Shown here: positions 46,546 through 55,487 of the stretch, piece after piece
How positions within the stretch are numbered: the stretch's first letter is position 1
How the letters are laid out: each line of letters begins with the position of its first letter
Assembly: GCA_021734025.1 (NCBI GenBank)
Contig: JAIPJS010000016.1
Location: 1 to 64,000, forward strand
DNA: 64,000 nt
Origin: Candidatus Neomarinimicrobiota bacterium
GTDB taxonomy: Bacteria > Fidelibacterota > JAANXI01
Direction of reading: 5' to 3'
Made by a program: the position numbers and the translations under genes
The notes under the pieces: generated by a model
Databases searched by the model: none
What the model saw: only the letters and a program-made list of their open reading frames with translations
Told to the model about the DNA's origin: nothing

Positions 46546-47016
46546 TTATTTCGCCAGCATCGAAGTTAACTTGTTTAGCTTTTGATCCAGCTTATGTCCG
46601 ATTTTACTGATCTGCTGGTTGTCAAACGACGCCAGCTGCTGAGACGGCTTCACATAATTAATGTAGGTATTGCCATCCGATGCTTCGTAGATGTTGACCC
46701 GGACGGGCACAGCCACTCCGACACCTCGGTCGGCGGAAAAGAGCTTGTTCCCGATATTCGGATTTCCGACAAACAGCGACGTGGCGTTCAGCTGCAGCCC
46801 GGTCATGGACAGGATTTTCCCCTGGTTGATCTCGGACATCACCATCATGTCATTTTTAGAGATCATCTGCCGCAGCGTTTCCACGGTCTGGTCAAAATCT
46901 TTGCCTGACTGAACGGTCACCAGTCCGGAATTCTGCGCCTGCAGGTTTCCCGTACTCAGCATAATCCCCAATATGAGAGCAGCTATTCCCGTAAATGCTC
47001 TTGTGAAATGTTTCAT
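46546..47016 (-). CDS. Secreted DUF302 protein
   Basis: A 156-residue protein with AAAGGAG before ATG and a signal peptide ending at about NLQAQN. The mature part is a DUF302 domain (SGKDFDQTVETLRQMISKND; MSEINQGKILSMTGLQLNATSLFVGNPNIG; GVAVPVRVNIYEASDGNTYINYVKP). Members are small periplasmic proteins often linked to stress or sulfur/metal genes, of unknown activity. It is driven by an ECF-type promoter at 47068-47098 that it shares with the tandem-domain lipoprotein. Confidence 0.9.
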   Translation of the reverse strand: MKHFTRAFTGIAALILGIMLSTGNLQAQNSGLVTVQSGKDFDQTVETLRQMISKNDMMVMSEINQGKILSMTGLQLNATSLFVGNPNIGNKLFSADRGVGVAVPVRVNIYEASDGNTYINYVKPSQQLASFDNQQISKIGHKLDQKLNKLTSMLAK

Positions 47017-47067
47017 TATGTGACTCCTTTGTTGTGTGTGTGGATTGTTCTCATTTTGTCTTCACTC

Positions 47068-47098
47068 TGTTAGACGAACGAGAACCAGAAACCTTACA
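47068..47098 (-). promoter_or_regulatory. ECF-sigma-type promoter of the DUF302 gene
   Basis: On the minus strand TGTAAGGTTT, 12 bases, CGTCTAACA. Both boxes are identical to those at 44110-44140, with the same spacing, while flanks and spacer differ. It ends 51 bases before the DUF302 ATG. Confidence 0.75.
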
Positions 47099-47659
47099 CT
47101 ACAATCCGGAGCAAGTCGAAAATATCACATTTTTACTGGGAAATGGCTGAGCAGGACTACTTTGAACTGCGTATCAGACAATGTAAAAGTGTTGTTGAAC
47201 TGTGATATGTGAAGCAATCAACTATAAAAGGATGGATGTGCCTTTGTGAAACAAAAATTCTGCAATCGTCTCATCGGCGAAATGCTGGATTCTGAATTGT
47301 TTCGGGGCGCTTGGTACCTTAGATTAGCAATTATTAGTGAAAAAAATTTCCGGGAAAGGAGAACCGGATATACCAAACCTGATTCTGTCTGCGTCTTTAT
47401 AAAGAATTTGTGTGCTACAATTGCAAAACCAGGTAACGGACATTCCCCTGATTGAGGATTAAATCGCACAATTCGCCGAGACGAATATCATGTGTGACCA
47501 TACTTAGTGGATGCAATCAGCAGGAAGTCTGCGAAAATCTGTTCCGGGCGGCAGTAATTATTGATTCGCTCTTTTTGGACCACGCATCTCAAAAAACCCG
47601 GAGATCAAACGGGAATTAAAGTCGAAGGCCCGGAAAAAAAGTCAGCCGGAACCGAAGAT
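47099..47659. other. Intergenic region between the DUF302 gene and the lipoprotein/TonB operon
   Basis: About 560 bases. Overlapping frames of 69 and 83 codons on opposite strands (47218-47469) have no ribosome binding site and no known motif. Toward the right end short rightward frames look like further decayed parts of the relic at 47660. No RNA gene seen. Confidence 0.35.
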
Positions 47660-47839
47660 ATGACCAGAGAAGAGCTCAAACAGGGGATCGGTTATCATCC
47701 GGAGGAAGGAGAGGCGTTTTAGAGCGGGTTTACCATAAATCGACACAAGAATGGAGATCTAGTCGCGATTCTGTACTCCGATTATTATGAGAAGCGTTTG
47801 ACGGAAGCAGCCGGTTATCTCTGGAAAATGAAATTTTGA
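47660..47839 (+). pseudogene. Short gene interrupted by TAG, ahead of the lipoprotein operon
   Basis: The frame TREELKQGIGYHPEEGEAF, TAG at 47720-47722, SGFTINRHKNGDLVAILYSD, YYEKRLTEAAGYLWKMKF-stop is about 59 codons. The TAG is the only interruption. The stop TGA overlaps the TTG start of the next gene, an arrangement typical of coupled genes. Family unknown. It may be the remains of the original first gene of the operon or the tail of a longer one. Confidence 0.5.
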
Positions 47840-48888
47840 ATCCACACCGAACAAATATTACAGTCCTGTTATTTACAGTACTCATTGTGACCAATTGCTG
47901 GGACAAACAATCACACGAGGTGACCCAACCGGAATGGCCGCATTATGAACTGAGTGGGCACACCGTAATGATGCACGATACCAGCCAGACCGTTAGTAAT
48001 GCGACGGTGAAGCTCTACCCTAGCATAATGATTTATGATGTCTCACCTGATATGCAAACCACGGTGGTGGATACCAACGGGTTTTTTCATTTCGATACGG
48101 CCTATCCCGGGTTATACATTCTACAGGTTTACCGGGATAAGTATCGCGTGGTGAGCAAGCAGATTAACATCAATTACTCAGACCGGTTTTTGCAGGTCTC
48201 CACTCCGGATTATCTTGTTAGTGACAGGAAAATCAGCAAAGATGTGAATAGCCCGGCAGGTGCATACCGATTACTGATTGCCTGGGTTGGAACAAAAGCG
48301 TGGCTAACCGGGAGTTACATTCAGAATTTAAAAGCAATGCCTGCGTTACATCAGTGCCGTCCGGCTTTGCAGGCGTCAACAGGACAATTACACGGTGTAA
48401 AATATTATGATGACCCACTCCCGGAAGCGACCGTGTTGGATGTGGCAGATCGTCTGCTCTACAGGGCGTTTGGATCAACGGTGCTGCTGATCGATCCAAC
48501 CACCGGACAGACACTGAGCGAATTCACCATGGAAGGCTCCGAAAAATTTTACGGCCTGACCCAAAATTCCCGTGGCATCTGGACTGTTTTCGGCCGAATA
48601 CTGCAATTCCGCGGCAAGGATATTCGCACAGTGCAGGAGACCTACCAGACAGGCGGGAGCTATTTTAACTGTATCACTGCGGCTGGCGGCGCATTTTACA
48701 TCTTTGATACCGGCGACCAGGTAATGCTGAAACTAAAACAGGATGGATCAATTTTGAATGCATATCGCCTGTTTGGTTCTAAAAAGGAAATCTGGTTGCA
48801 AATAGTCGATATATCATATTCGGAATACGATGAAAGATTGTGGATTACCACCGATGGAAAAAGCATATATACAATTCCAACACCGTAA
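47836..48888 (+). CDS. CWDKQ lipoprotein 1, unknown function
   Basis: A 350-residue lipoprotein starting at TTG, with overlapping coupling to the broken gene upstream. The signal ends IVTNC (Cys21), followed by WDKQSHEVTQPEWPHYELSG. Residues about 38-120 form a carboxypeptidase-regulatory/beta-sandwich domain (VSNATVKLYPS; FHFDTAYPGLYILQVYRDKY). The rest resembles propeller blades (FYGLTQNSRGIWTVFGRILQFRGKDIRTV; YFNCITAAGGAFYIFD). It is a clear paralogue of the next gene, sharing CWDKQ, the QYRGKD/QFRGKD blade and the ending. Likely an outer-membrane surface lipoprotein working with the TonB receptor in the same operon. Confidence 0.78.
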   Translation: MNPHRTNITVLLFTVLIVTNCWDKQSHEVTQPEWPHYELSGHTVMMHDTSQTVSNATVKLYPSIMIYDVSPDMQTTVVDTNGFFHFDTAYPGLYILQVYRDKYRVVSKQININYSDRFLQVSTPDYLVSDRKISKDVNSPAGAYRLLIAWVGTKAWLTGSYIQNLKAMPALHQCRPALQASTGQLHGVKYYDDPLPEATVLDVADRLLYRAFGSTVLLIDPTTGQTLSEFTMEGSEKFYGLTQNSRGIWTVFGRILQFRGKDIRTVQETYQTGGSYFNCITAAGGAFYIFDTGDQVMLKLKQDGSILNAYRLFGSKKEIWLQIVDISYSEYDERLWITTDGKSIYTIPTP

Positions 48889-49936
48889 TATATTCCGGGG
48901 AGGATTCTGGCAGCTCGTATTCATGAGTATACTATTGGGATTATCGCTGAATAGTTGCTGGGACAAACAGGACCACAGCATTACCAGACCGGAAGTGCCA
49001 CGGTATACGCTTACCGGATCACTGGTGGATATGGATGATACAGCACAGCCGGTTGCCAGCGGCAGAATTATTATTCGTCCCATTGACCTTCATTATGAAG
49101 TATCCCCGGTAGCAATGGAATCTGCGTCGGACTCTGTGGGCATGTTTCAAATAGACTCCGTCGTCCCCGGGAACTATATAGTTGAACTGTTTCGCGACGG
49201 GTATAAAGTTGCAGAACGGGAATTTTCCATGAACTACGAGAGCACCTCCAGGATTTATGGCCTGCCCAAACCACTTGTCAGTACGAATATCTACCCCATG
49301 AACTTCCTTACGTCAAATCCTCGGATCAGTTGGAGTGAAAACACCTTATATGTGTTCGGAGAGTTTGTGGCAAATTTCAGACGACGGCTTAAAATATATT
49401 TCTGTGAGCTGCGCTCTGAGAACGACCAGATAAATGTAACCGGGCAGGTAGATAATCGCATGCCGGGCGCTGACATTTTTTTCAATGTCGGACAATATTT
49501 CTATGCCGGAAACTCAACAACGGTTAAGCGTTATAAGAAGTCGACCGGTGAATTGGTTGAGGAAATAACAGTGACCGAGCCGTTCAGCGGTTTGGCCTGG
49601 GACGGGACAAAATTTTGGAGCGTGCACCGGTCGAAATTACAGTATCGCGGGAAGGATCCGGCGACGGTCACTGCCGAATATGACGTCGATACCGGGATTC
49701 TGAGTAATTTGACAGCAGCTGGTGAGAATTTTTGGACTTGTAATCCAACAGAGGATGTATTATTTAAAATTAATCGCCAGGGAGAAATCCTGGCAACGTA
49801 TCATCCGGTGGAAGACGGGCAGGGTCTTAAATGGATCACTACACACGACCTGTATTATTCAACAATCAACCATCAGTTGTGGATTAGTAATTCAATGTCC
49901 AAAGTAGTGTATAGTTTTCGCGATCCGAATTTGTAA
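48854..49936 (+). CDS. CWDKQ lipoprotein 2, paralogue of the preceding gene
   Basis: A 360-residue lipoprotein whose start overlaps the previous gene by 35 bases (ATG at 48854; another in-frame ATG is 8 codons earlier). Lipobox SLNSC, then WDKQDHSITRPEVPRYTLTG, matching gene 1 in order and spacing. A regulatory-like beta domain follows (ASGRIIIRPIDLHYEV; SVVPGNYIVELFRDGYKV). The C-terminal half has blade-like repeats (FSGLAWDGTKFWSVHRSKLQYRGKD; LTAAGENFWTCNPTEDVLFKI). Co-transcribed with the TonB-dependent receptor 6 bases downstream. Function unknown; surface ligand capture is plausible. Confidence 0.85.
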   Translation: MEKAYIQFQHRNIFRGGFWQLVFMSILLGLSLNSCWDKQDHSITRPEVPRYTLTGSLVDMDDTAQPVASGRIIIRPIDLHYEVSPVAMESASDSVGMFQIDSVVPGNYIVELFRDGYKVAEREFSMNYESTSRIYGLPKPLVSTNIYPMNFLTSNPRISWSENTLYVFGEFVANFRRRLKIYFCELRSENDQINVTGQVDNRMPGADIFFNVGQYFYAGNSTTVKRYKKSTGELVEEITVTEPFSGLAWDGTKFWSVHRSKLQYRGKDPATVTAEYDVDTGILSNLTAAGENFWTCNPTEDVLFKINRQGEILATYHPVEDGQGLKWITTHDLYYSTINHQLWISNSMSKVVYSFRDPNL

Positions 49937-49942
49937 AGTATT

Positions 49943-52486
49943 ATGCAAAAGGTAGAGAAATTATTGTTCGACAGATACGGCTGTCTTATCCTTCTGTTAT
50001 GGCTGCTGCCATGGACCATGCTTGAAGCAGGTGTAACCGGCACCATTGCCGGTCGGGTGATCGATGCAGAAACCGGCCAATCTCTTTCGGGCGTGAACGT
50101 ATATATCCCGGACACATACCTCGGCGCAGCAACGAATAATAACGGCTTCTACGTCATTAATAATATTCCAGCAGGTGAATATAAAGTAGCGGTTTCTTTA
50201 ATCGGCTATAAAAAAGTCGTCAAAACCAATGTCGTAGTGTTGACGGATCTCCGCACAACCATTGACTTTGCACTGGAGCCCTCGGCCATAGAGGGGGAAG
50301 AGGTGGTGGTGACGGCCGAATCACCCATGCTGCGCAAGGATATCACCGGTACGACGCGATTCGTTTCATCATATGAAATCGAAAATCTGCCGCTCCAGTC
50401 CTACCAGGAATTGGTCAACATCCAGCCGGGTGTCGCCGCAGGACATATCCGTGGTGGACGCAAAACGGAAGTCCTCTACCTGGTCGATGGTATTCCGATC
50501 ATGGAAGCCATCGAAGGGAAGGCCGGATCGGAGCTCCCGAACAGTTCCATCATCGAAATGACAGTCCAGACGGGTGGATTCAATGCGGAATACGGCAATG
50601 CCATGTCCGGCGTCGTCAATATTTTGACTAAGGAAGGTACCGAGCAATTCAAGGGCAAGGCGGAATACGACGTGACCCATCTCGGTCGAAATCCGTCACC
50701 CATGGGTCGCGAGGTGAGCCCGGTGGATCGGCTGGGTGAGGTGAGTCTGAGCGGGCCGATTTATCCCGAAAAGGCGGGCTACTATATTTCCGCGAATTTC
50801 GAATACCCCTACTCCCGGTGGAAGGACGAGCAGTACGGCAACCGGATGATGGTGCTCAACGCGGACGAAAGTTATAACTACAACATCAATACCAAACTGA
50901 CATACCGGCCCACGGAATCCCTGAAGCTGACTGCCCAGGGACTGCTTTCCATGTGGGATTGGACGGAGTACGATCACAAGTGGAAGTACAATCAATCCGG
51001 GCTGCCGGTGCGGACGAAAAAAAGTTATCGTATCAGCCTGACAGGAGTGCATACGCTCTCTTCGCGAACGTTCTACGAGATTCGGCTCAGTCAATACAAC
51101 GTGCTGAAATCCATCCTGGGTGAAAACACCGAAGAACTACCGAATCTCTCTTTCTACGATTATAACAGTGACGGCGTAGAGAGCCTGAGCGACTGGCGCG
51201 GGTTTATACATACAGGGCGGCTGCCGTGGTGGATGGATCACGGTGAAGTACAAACGCTAGCCAAACTGGATCTTACCAGCCAGGTTACCGAGCACCACCA
51301 GATTAAAACCGGCGCACGGTTCACCTATTTCGACCTGTACAAGAAAAACGTGCAGTCCAAGTTCATCCCAACACCGGATGCCGATTTTCCCCAGTTCATC
51401 ACTTACGATACGGAGTACCAGTATTATCCCTGGCGGGCGGCGTGGTATCTGCAGGACAAGATGGATTTCACCAGCGCGGTCTTCAACTTCGGGATACGCT
51501 TCGATTATTTCGATCCCCGGGCTTCGCGACCGGCGCTGGAAGAGAAACTGGTCGGCGATCGCAGCGAATGGATCATCGATCACGAGGGGTCTGTCCCGGC
51601 CGACCCAAAGTACCAGTTCAGTCCCCGGCTTGGTGTGGCCTTTCCGGTGACTCCCACGGATGTCCTGCACGTAAACTACGGGCACTTTTTCCAGATACCG
51701 CTGTTTGAATACCTGTACACCAACTCCAACTTGAGCACGGCGCAGGGGTTTTCACCCCTCGGCGATCCGGATCTTAAGCCGGCCAAGACGGTGATGTATG
51801 AGCTCAGTTATCGAAGCCAGCTCAGTAGTCACCTGTTAATGGATGCAACTGTCTTTAACAAAGATGTCTCGAACCTCGTGGATGCAAATACCTATAAGAA
51901 CCCCACTGAAGAGGATGTATACAACAGTTCCGGATTTACCCGATTCGTCAACATGACACACGTCAATATCCGCGGTTTTGAGTTCTCCCTGCACCGGGAT
52001 TACAATAAGTATATTTCCGGGAAAATTAACTACACGTACATGTATGCCAAGGGCACCGGCTCAAGTGCGCTCGAAAAATTTCTGTGGACCGAGCGCGGCT
52101 ATCAGGTACCGGTGGACGAGTACCCGCTCAGCTGGGACCAGCGACACACGCTGGTGGCCAATATGGATTTCCGGAAGCCCGGAGTCGGCGGAGTAAACCT
52201 CCTCTGGCGCTGGAACAGTCCCCTGCCGTATACGGAAAACGTCGGTGAATCGACTACCCCAAATAATGGCCGCCTCGATCCGACATCAACGTTGGATATC
52301 CGGGTCAACAAGCAGTTCAAAATCGGCAAAGTACACCCGTATCTCTCGCTGGAAATACTCAATGCTTTCGACCGGAGAAATGTGCTCTGGGTGGATCACA
52401 AAGGCCGCGTCGGTGGAGAGTTACACGATCCGGGCGCTGTAGATATGTATCGAAGAATTAGATTCGGATTTGGAGTGGATTTCTAG
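49943..52486 (+). CDS. TonB-dependent receptor with carboxypeptidase-regulatory-like N-terminus
   Basis: An 847-residue outer-membrane barrel. Signal peptide to about residue 29. CarboxypepD_reg-like domain about 33-120 (GTIAGRVIDAETGQSLSGVNVYIPDT; GFYVINNIPAGEYKV). TonB box/plug start GEEVVVTAESPMLRKD. Plug with TEVLYLVDGIPIMEAIEG and VQTGGFNAEYGNAMSGVVNILTKEG. A 22-strand-type barrel ends in aromatic GFGVDF. It imports a scarce ligand with TonB energy; the substrate is not readable from sequence. It sits in the middle of an operon with two lipoproteins upstream and two genes downstream, an arrangement reminiscent of receptor/surface-lipoprotein pairs but with no SusD-like gene. Confidence 0.93.
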   Translation: MQKVEKLLFDRYGCLILLLWLLPWTMLEAGVTGTIAGRVIDAETGQSLSGVNVYIPDTYLGAATNNNGFYVINNIPAGEYKVAVSLIGYKKVVKTNVVVLTDLRTTIDFALEPSAIEGEEVVVTAESPMLRKDITGTTRFVSSYEIENLPLQSYQELVNIQPGVAAGHIRGGRKTEVLYLVDGIPIMEAIEGKAGSELPNSSIIEMTVQTGGFNAEYGNAMSGVVNILTKEGTEQFKGKAEYDVTHLGRNPSPMGREVSPVDRLGEVSLSGPIYPEKAGYYISANFEYPYSRWKDEQYGNRMMVLNADESYNYNINTKLTYRPTESLKLTAQGLLSMWDWTEYDHKWKYNQSGLPVRTKKSYRISLTGVHTLSSRTFYEIRLSQYNVLKSILGENTEELPNLSFYDYNSDGVESLSDWRGFIHTGRLPWWMDHGEVQTLAKLDLTSQVTEHHQIKTGARFTYFDLYKKNVQSKFIPTPDADFPQFITYDTEYQYYPWRAAWYLQDKMDFTSAVFNFGIRFDYFDPRASRPALEEKLVGDRSEWIIDHEGSVPADPKYQFSPRLGVAFPVTPTDVLHVNYGHFFQIPLFEYLYTNSNLSTAQGFSPLGDPDLKPAKTVMYELSYRSQLSSHLLMDATVFNKDVSNLVDANTYKNPTEEDVYNSSGFTRFVNMTHVNIRGFEFSLHRDYNKYISGKINYTYMYAKGTGSSALEKFLWTERGYQVPVDEYPLSWDQRHTLVANMDFRKPGVGGVNLLWRWNSPLPYTENVGESTTPNNGRLDPTSTLDIRVNKQFKIGKVHPYLSLEILNAFDRRNVLWVDHKGRVGGELHDPGAVDMYRRIRFGFGVDF

Positions 52487-52487
52487 G

Positions 52488-53033
52488 ATGAATCAGACAC
52501 AAAAATTCACGATGATACAATATGCTATTTTGTGTGCTCTGCTGAATTTTGCTGCGCACACGGTCCATGCCGGAGAGCCGCTACAGACGGTGACCTTACC
52601 GGAGACCAATATAGGTTCGTTGGAATTCATGCTGATGGCTAAAGCGCCGATCGTACAGCAATCCGAGGTTGAATCCGGTGAGCCGGAACTGACTACGAAA
52701 GAATTACAACGCCGAAAGAGTGAGTATCACCGGAAGAGAAATATCTGGCTGGGTAGTTCCATCGTGAGTGGCGCGATAGGGGTGTACATTCGGTATTCGG
52801 CAGACAAACATTACGAGGCGTATAAGACCTCCACGGGCCGGGCCTCAGATCTACACCGGCTGATTGAACTGGAGGATACCCTCTATCCCATATTCTACGG
52901 GATAAGTGCGGCCTGTCTGCTGCCAGCGCTTTCGTATCATTTCCGGGAGATGGAGATCACCAACCAGTTGAAGGCCGTATCAGATGCAGACGGTACAATG
53001 CACTATTCCCTGGGAGCGATATTTACATGGTGA
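52488..53033 (+). CDS. Small exported membrane protein of unknown function
   Basis: A 181-residue protein starting one base after the receptor's stop (ATG at 52488, TAGGATG overlap zone). Signal peptide about 1-34 (VHAGEP). A charged helix (TKELQRRKSEYHRKRN) is followed by two hydrophobic stretches (IWLGSSIVSGAIGVYIRYSA; YPIFYGISAACLLPALSYHF). It ends LGAIFTW. No known family. It overlaps the next gene by 7 bases, so the three are translated together. Possibly an accessory anchoring or energising subunit of the receptor complex. Confidence 0.8.
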   Translation: MNQTQKFTMIQYAILCALLNFAAHTVHAGEPLQTVTLPETNIGSLEFMLMAKAPIVQQSEVESGEPELTTKELQRRKSEYHRKRNIWLGSSIVSGAIGVYIRYSADKHYEAYKTSTGRASDLHRLIELEDTLYPIFYGISAACLLPALSYHFREMEITNQLKAVSDADGTMHYSLGAIFTW

Positions 53034-55219
53034 CCCGCGCGATCCATATCCCAGCAAGTCTGATTTTAGTGTTGATTTTGTTGTTTTCCTGTGAGGTGCG
53101 CGACTGGAATAATCCGTATGATTCGGGCAATTTCATCGGAGTGAAGTCACCGTTGAATCTGGACATTACTCAGGTGGACGTCCACACAGTTCGGCTCTCC
53201 TGGGAGGAACAGCAGACACATATCGCTGGTTACAAAATCGACCGGAAACTGGGAGATGACGGGGATTGGATTCTTGCCTATGGAAAGACGGATTCCACCT
53301 CCTGGGTGGACACTGCTGCTGTCACCAGCAATGTTAATTATTACCGGGTCTATGTCTACGCCGATGAGAATGAATCCTTACCGCTCGTGTTGAGTCTCAA
53401 TCCGTCCTTTCCCAAACCCGCCGAATTTCAGGTCACCCAGAAGACTGACACAGAAATCAAACTTTCCTGGGAGGATGAAAGCGATGGTGAAGAGGGTTTC
53501 CGGATCGGCCGAAAAATCGGCGACGGGGAATGGCAGACGCACTATGCGATAGCCGTAGAGAATACGGAGACGTGGACTGACACAAAGATTCTTCTTGATA
53601 CCACCCTGACCTACCGGATACAGGGTTATGCAGGTGGGAATTTCTCAGGCGAAGAGACGAAAGATATCAAACCAACGTTCCCTGCTCCCAAGGATTTATC
53701 CGTCGAGGTGCTCGACGATTATCGCTTGAAATTACACTGGCAGGATATTTACACCTATGAAACCGGGTTCGGAATATATCGGAGCGTGAACGGCGGAACC
53801 TACGATTTCCTTGCAGAGATCCCGTCCAATTCAGAATCCTATGTCGACTCAAATTTGACTGTCGGATATGATTATGTTTACCGTCTCCATGCCATAACGG
53901 CCGAGAATCAATCACATCCGGCGGTTACCAAATCCAAACAAACCTATTTGCCCCCTCCCGGTAACGTTGAAATATCATCGGACGATCCATATTCGGTCCA
54001 TCTCGCCTGGGAGGCTGTTGATCTGCCGTACGTCACGGAGTATCAGGTTGAGCGAAAAGAAGAAAACGGACCGTATATCGTCCGGGGTAAAACGAGTCAC
54101 CTGGAGTTCAGTGATGGGGACATTACACAAAATAACCAATATACGTACCGGGTTCGCACTGTCACTGCACACAATGTTTCCCAATCGAGCAAGGTGCATA
54201 CGATAATCTGGGGTGAATACTATGATGAACACTGGAACGGCAGCCATTCTGACAATGTGATTTCCGTAGCCATGAGCGATGATCACCAGTGGATAGCCTC
54301 CGGCGGGCAGGAAAATTCGATAAAGTTGTGGGACCGGTCAGACGGAACACTGGTGTGGTCGGGAACCCAATCCGGTCCGGTAAACGTTCTCGATTTTGGC
54401 GGATTGTCCGGAACAGTAATTTCCGGAGGATATGGGGGCCAGGTGGTAAGCTGGGATGCAGCATCCGGCACCCAAAATTGGACCGATCAGCACACCGGAG
54501 TCGTATGGGATGTCGACATTGCGGCGGATAATACCAGGCTGGTGACCGGGAGTCAGGACAACTCTCTGAAAGTGTGGGATATCACCACCGGTACAGAATT
54601 ATGGGCAGGACATCATTCTGACGATGTACGAAGTGTACAATTTACGGCGGATGGGTCTGCTGTGGTTTCAGCCGGCTCAGGCGGATCCGTGGTAATGTGG
54701 AATGCAGCTACTGGGGCAGAGGTGTGGGACAAGGAAATCGGTAGCCCGCTGAACTCCGTAAATATTGATCCAGATCAGGCATACGTTCTGGTCGGAAGTG
54801 ACAGGGGCATTACTGTACTGGATTATGATACGGGGGATATTATATGGAAACAATCCTGCGGACCCGTAATGGAAATTGTAAATGCCTTTGATGCACCGAC
54901 CGTGTTGGCTAGTGGGCCGGATATTGATTTATCGGCATGGGATTCAGAGACAGGAGCAAAAATTTGGCAGATTGATCCCGGGAAATCGATTACGACTCTC
55001 ATGGCAGCTCAAACCACTGAACGTGTGGTAACCGGATCAGAGGATGGCAATGTGACGGTATGGAACACGAACACCGGTGATTTACTCTGGAGCGACACCA
55101 ATGCCGAAAAACTCTGGGCTGTCAGCATCGCTGATGACGCCACCTGGATCGTTTCCGGTGGTTACGATAATCAGATAAAGTGCTGGGAGCGAAAATTCGG
55201 GTGGATCCTGAAACAGTGA
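53027..55219 (+). CDS. Lipoprotein with four fibronectin-III domains and a WD40/PQQ-like propeller
   Basis: A 730-residue lipoprotein (lipobox LLFSC). Residues about 37-390 hold four Fn3 domains recognised by repeated VHTVRLSWEE, EIKLSWEDESDGEEGFRIGRK, YRLKLHWQD and SVHLAWEAVD strands. About 405-725 is a seven- or eight-bladed WD40-type propeller with repeats such as ASGGQENSIKLWDRSDGTLVW, VTGSQDNSLKVWDITTGTELW and GSEDGNVTVWNTNTGDLLW. Likely exposed at the surface as a binding scaffold. Last gene of the lipoprotein/TonB operon. No enzymatic motif. Confidence 0.88.
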   Translation: MVTRAIHIPASLILVLILLFSCEVRDWNNPYDSGNFIGVKSPLNLDITQVDVHTVRLSWEEQQTHIAGYKIDRKLGDDGDWILAYGKTDSTSWVDTAAVTSNVNYYRVYVYADENESLPLVLSLNPSFPKPAEFQVTQKTDTEIKLSWEDESDGEEGFRIGRKIGDGEWQTHYAIAVENTETWTDTKILLDTTLTYRIQGYAGGNFSGEETKDIKPTFPAPKDLSVEVLDDYRLKLHWQDIYTYETGFGIYRSVNGGTYDFLAEIPSNSESYVDSNLTVGYDYVYRLHAITAENQSHPAVTKSKQTYLPPPGNVEISSDDPYSVHLAWEAVDLPYVTEYQVERKEENGPYIVRGKTSHLEFSDGDITQNNQYTYRVRTVTAHNVSQSSKVHTIIWGEYYDEHWNGSHSDNVISVAMSDDHQWIASGGQENSIKLWDRSDGTLVWSGTQSGPVNVLDFGGLSGTVISGGYGGQVVSWDAASGTQNWTDQHTGVVWDVDIAADNTRLVTGSQDNSLKVWDITTGTELWAGHHSDDVRSVQFTADGSAVVSAGSGGSVVMWNAATGAEVWDKEIGSPLNSVNIDPDQAYVLVGSDRGITVLDYDTGDIIWKQSCGPVMEIVNAFDAPTVLASGPDIDLSAWDSETGAKIWQIDPGKSITTLMAAQTTERVVTGSEDGNVTVWNTNTGDLLWSDTNAEKLWAVSIADDATWIVSGGYDNQIKCWERKFGWILKQ

Positions 55220-55487
55220 ACCGTCTGTTTTCGTCATCGATTTTTTACATTTGTACCCCGACTAATTCTTAAATTTTCGAAAATCTATCTGCATCCCATT
55301 AGATATACTTTTTGGTTTCAGGGCCAGGAAATTTATTACGACGTTCATCCTATGCCGGAAGACATCTCTGGTGAGGCTGATGAGATAGAGTAGCTGTCCC
55401 CTGTCAGACTATTTGGGAGAAACTCACAAAATGAAGCACATGATAATTGCAGGAATAACTCAGGCGAAACGTTAGAAAACCCAGCGA
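55220..55487. other. Convergent intergenic region
   Basis: About 270 bases between the end of the surface operon and the end of the anti-sigma gene. No clear stem with a T tract and no gene seen. Confidence 0.35.

Noticed and set aside
47218-47469. Overlapping 83- and 69-codon frames on opposite strands
   Set aside because: No ribosome binding site and no recognisable content in either; kept as intergenic.
50369-50680. Frames antisense to the TonB receptor genes
   Set aside because: Typical shadows; all lie inside well-supported receptors.
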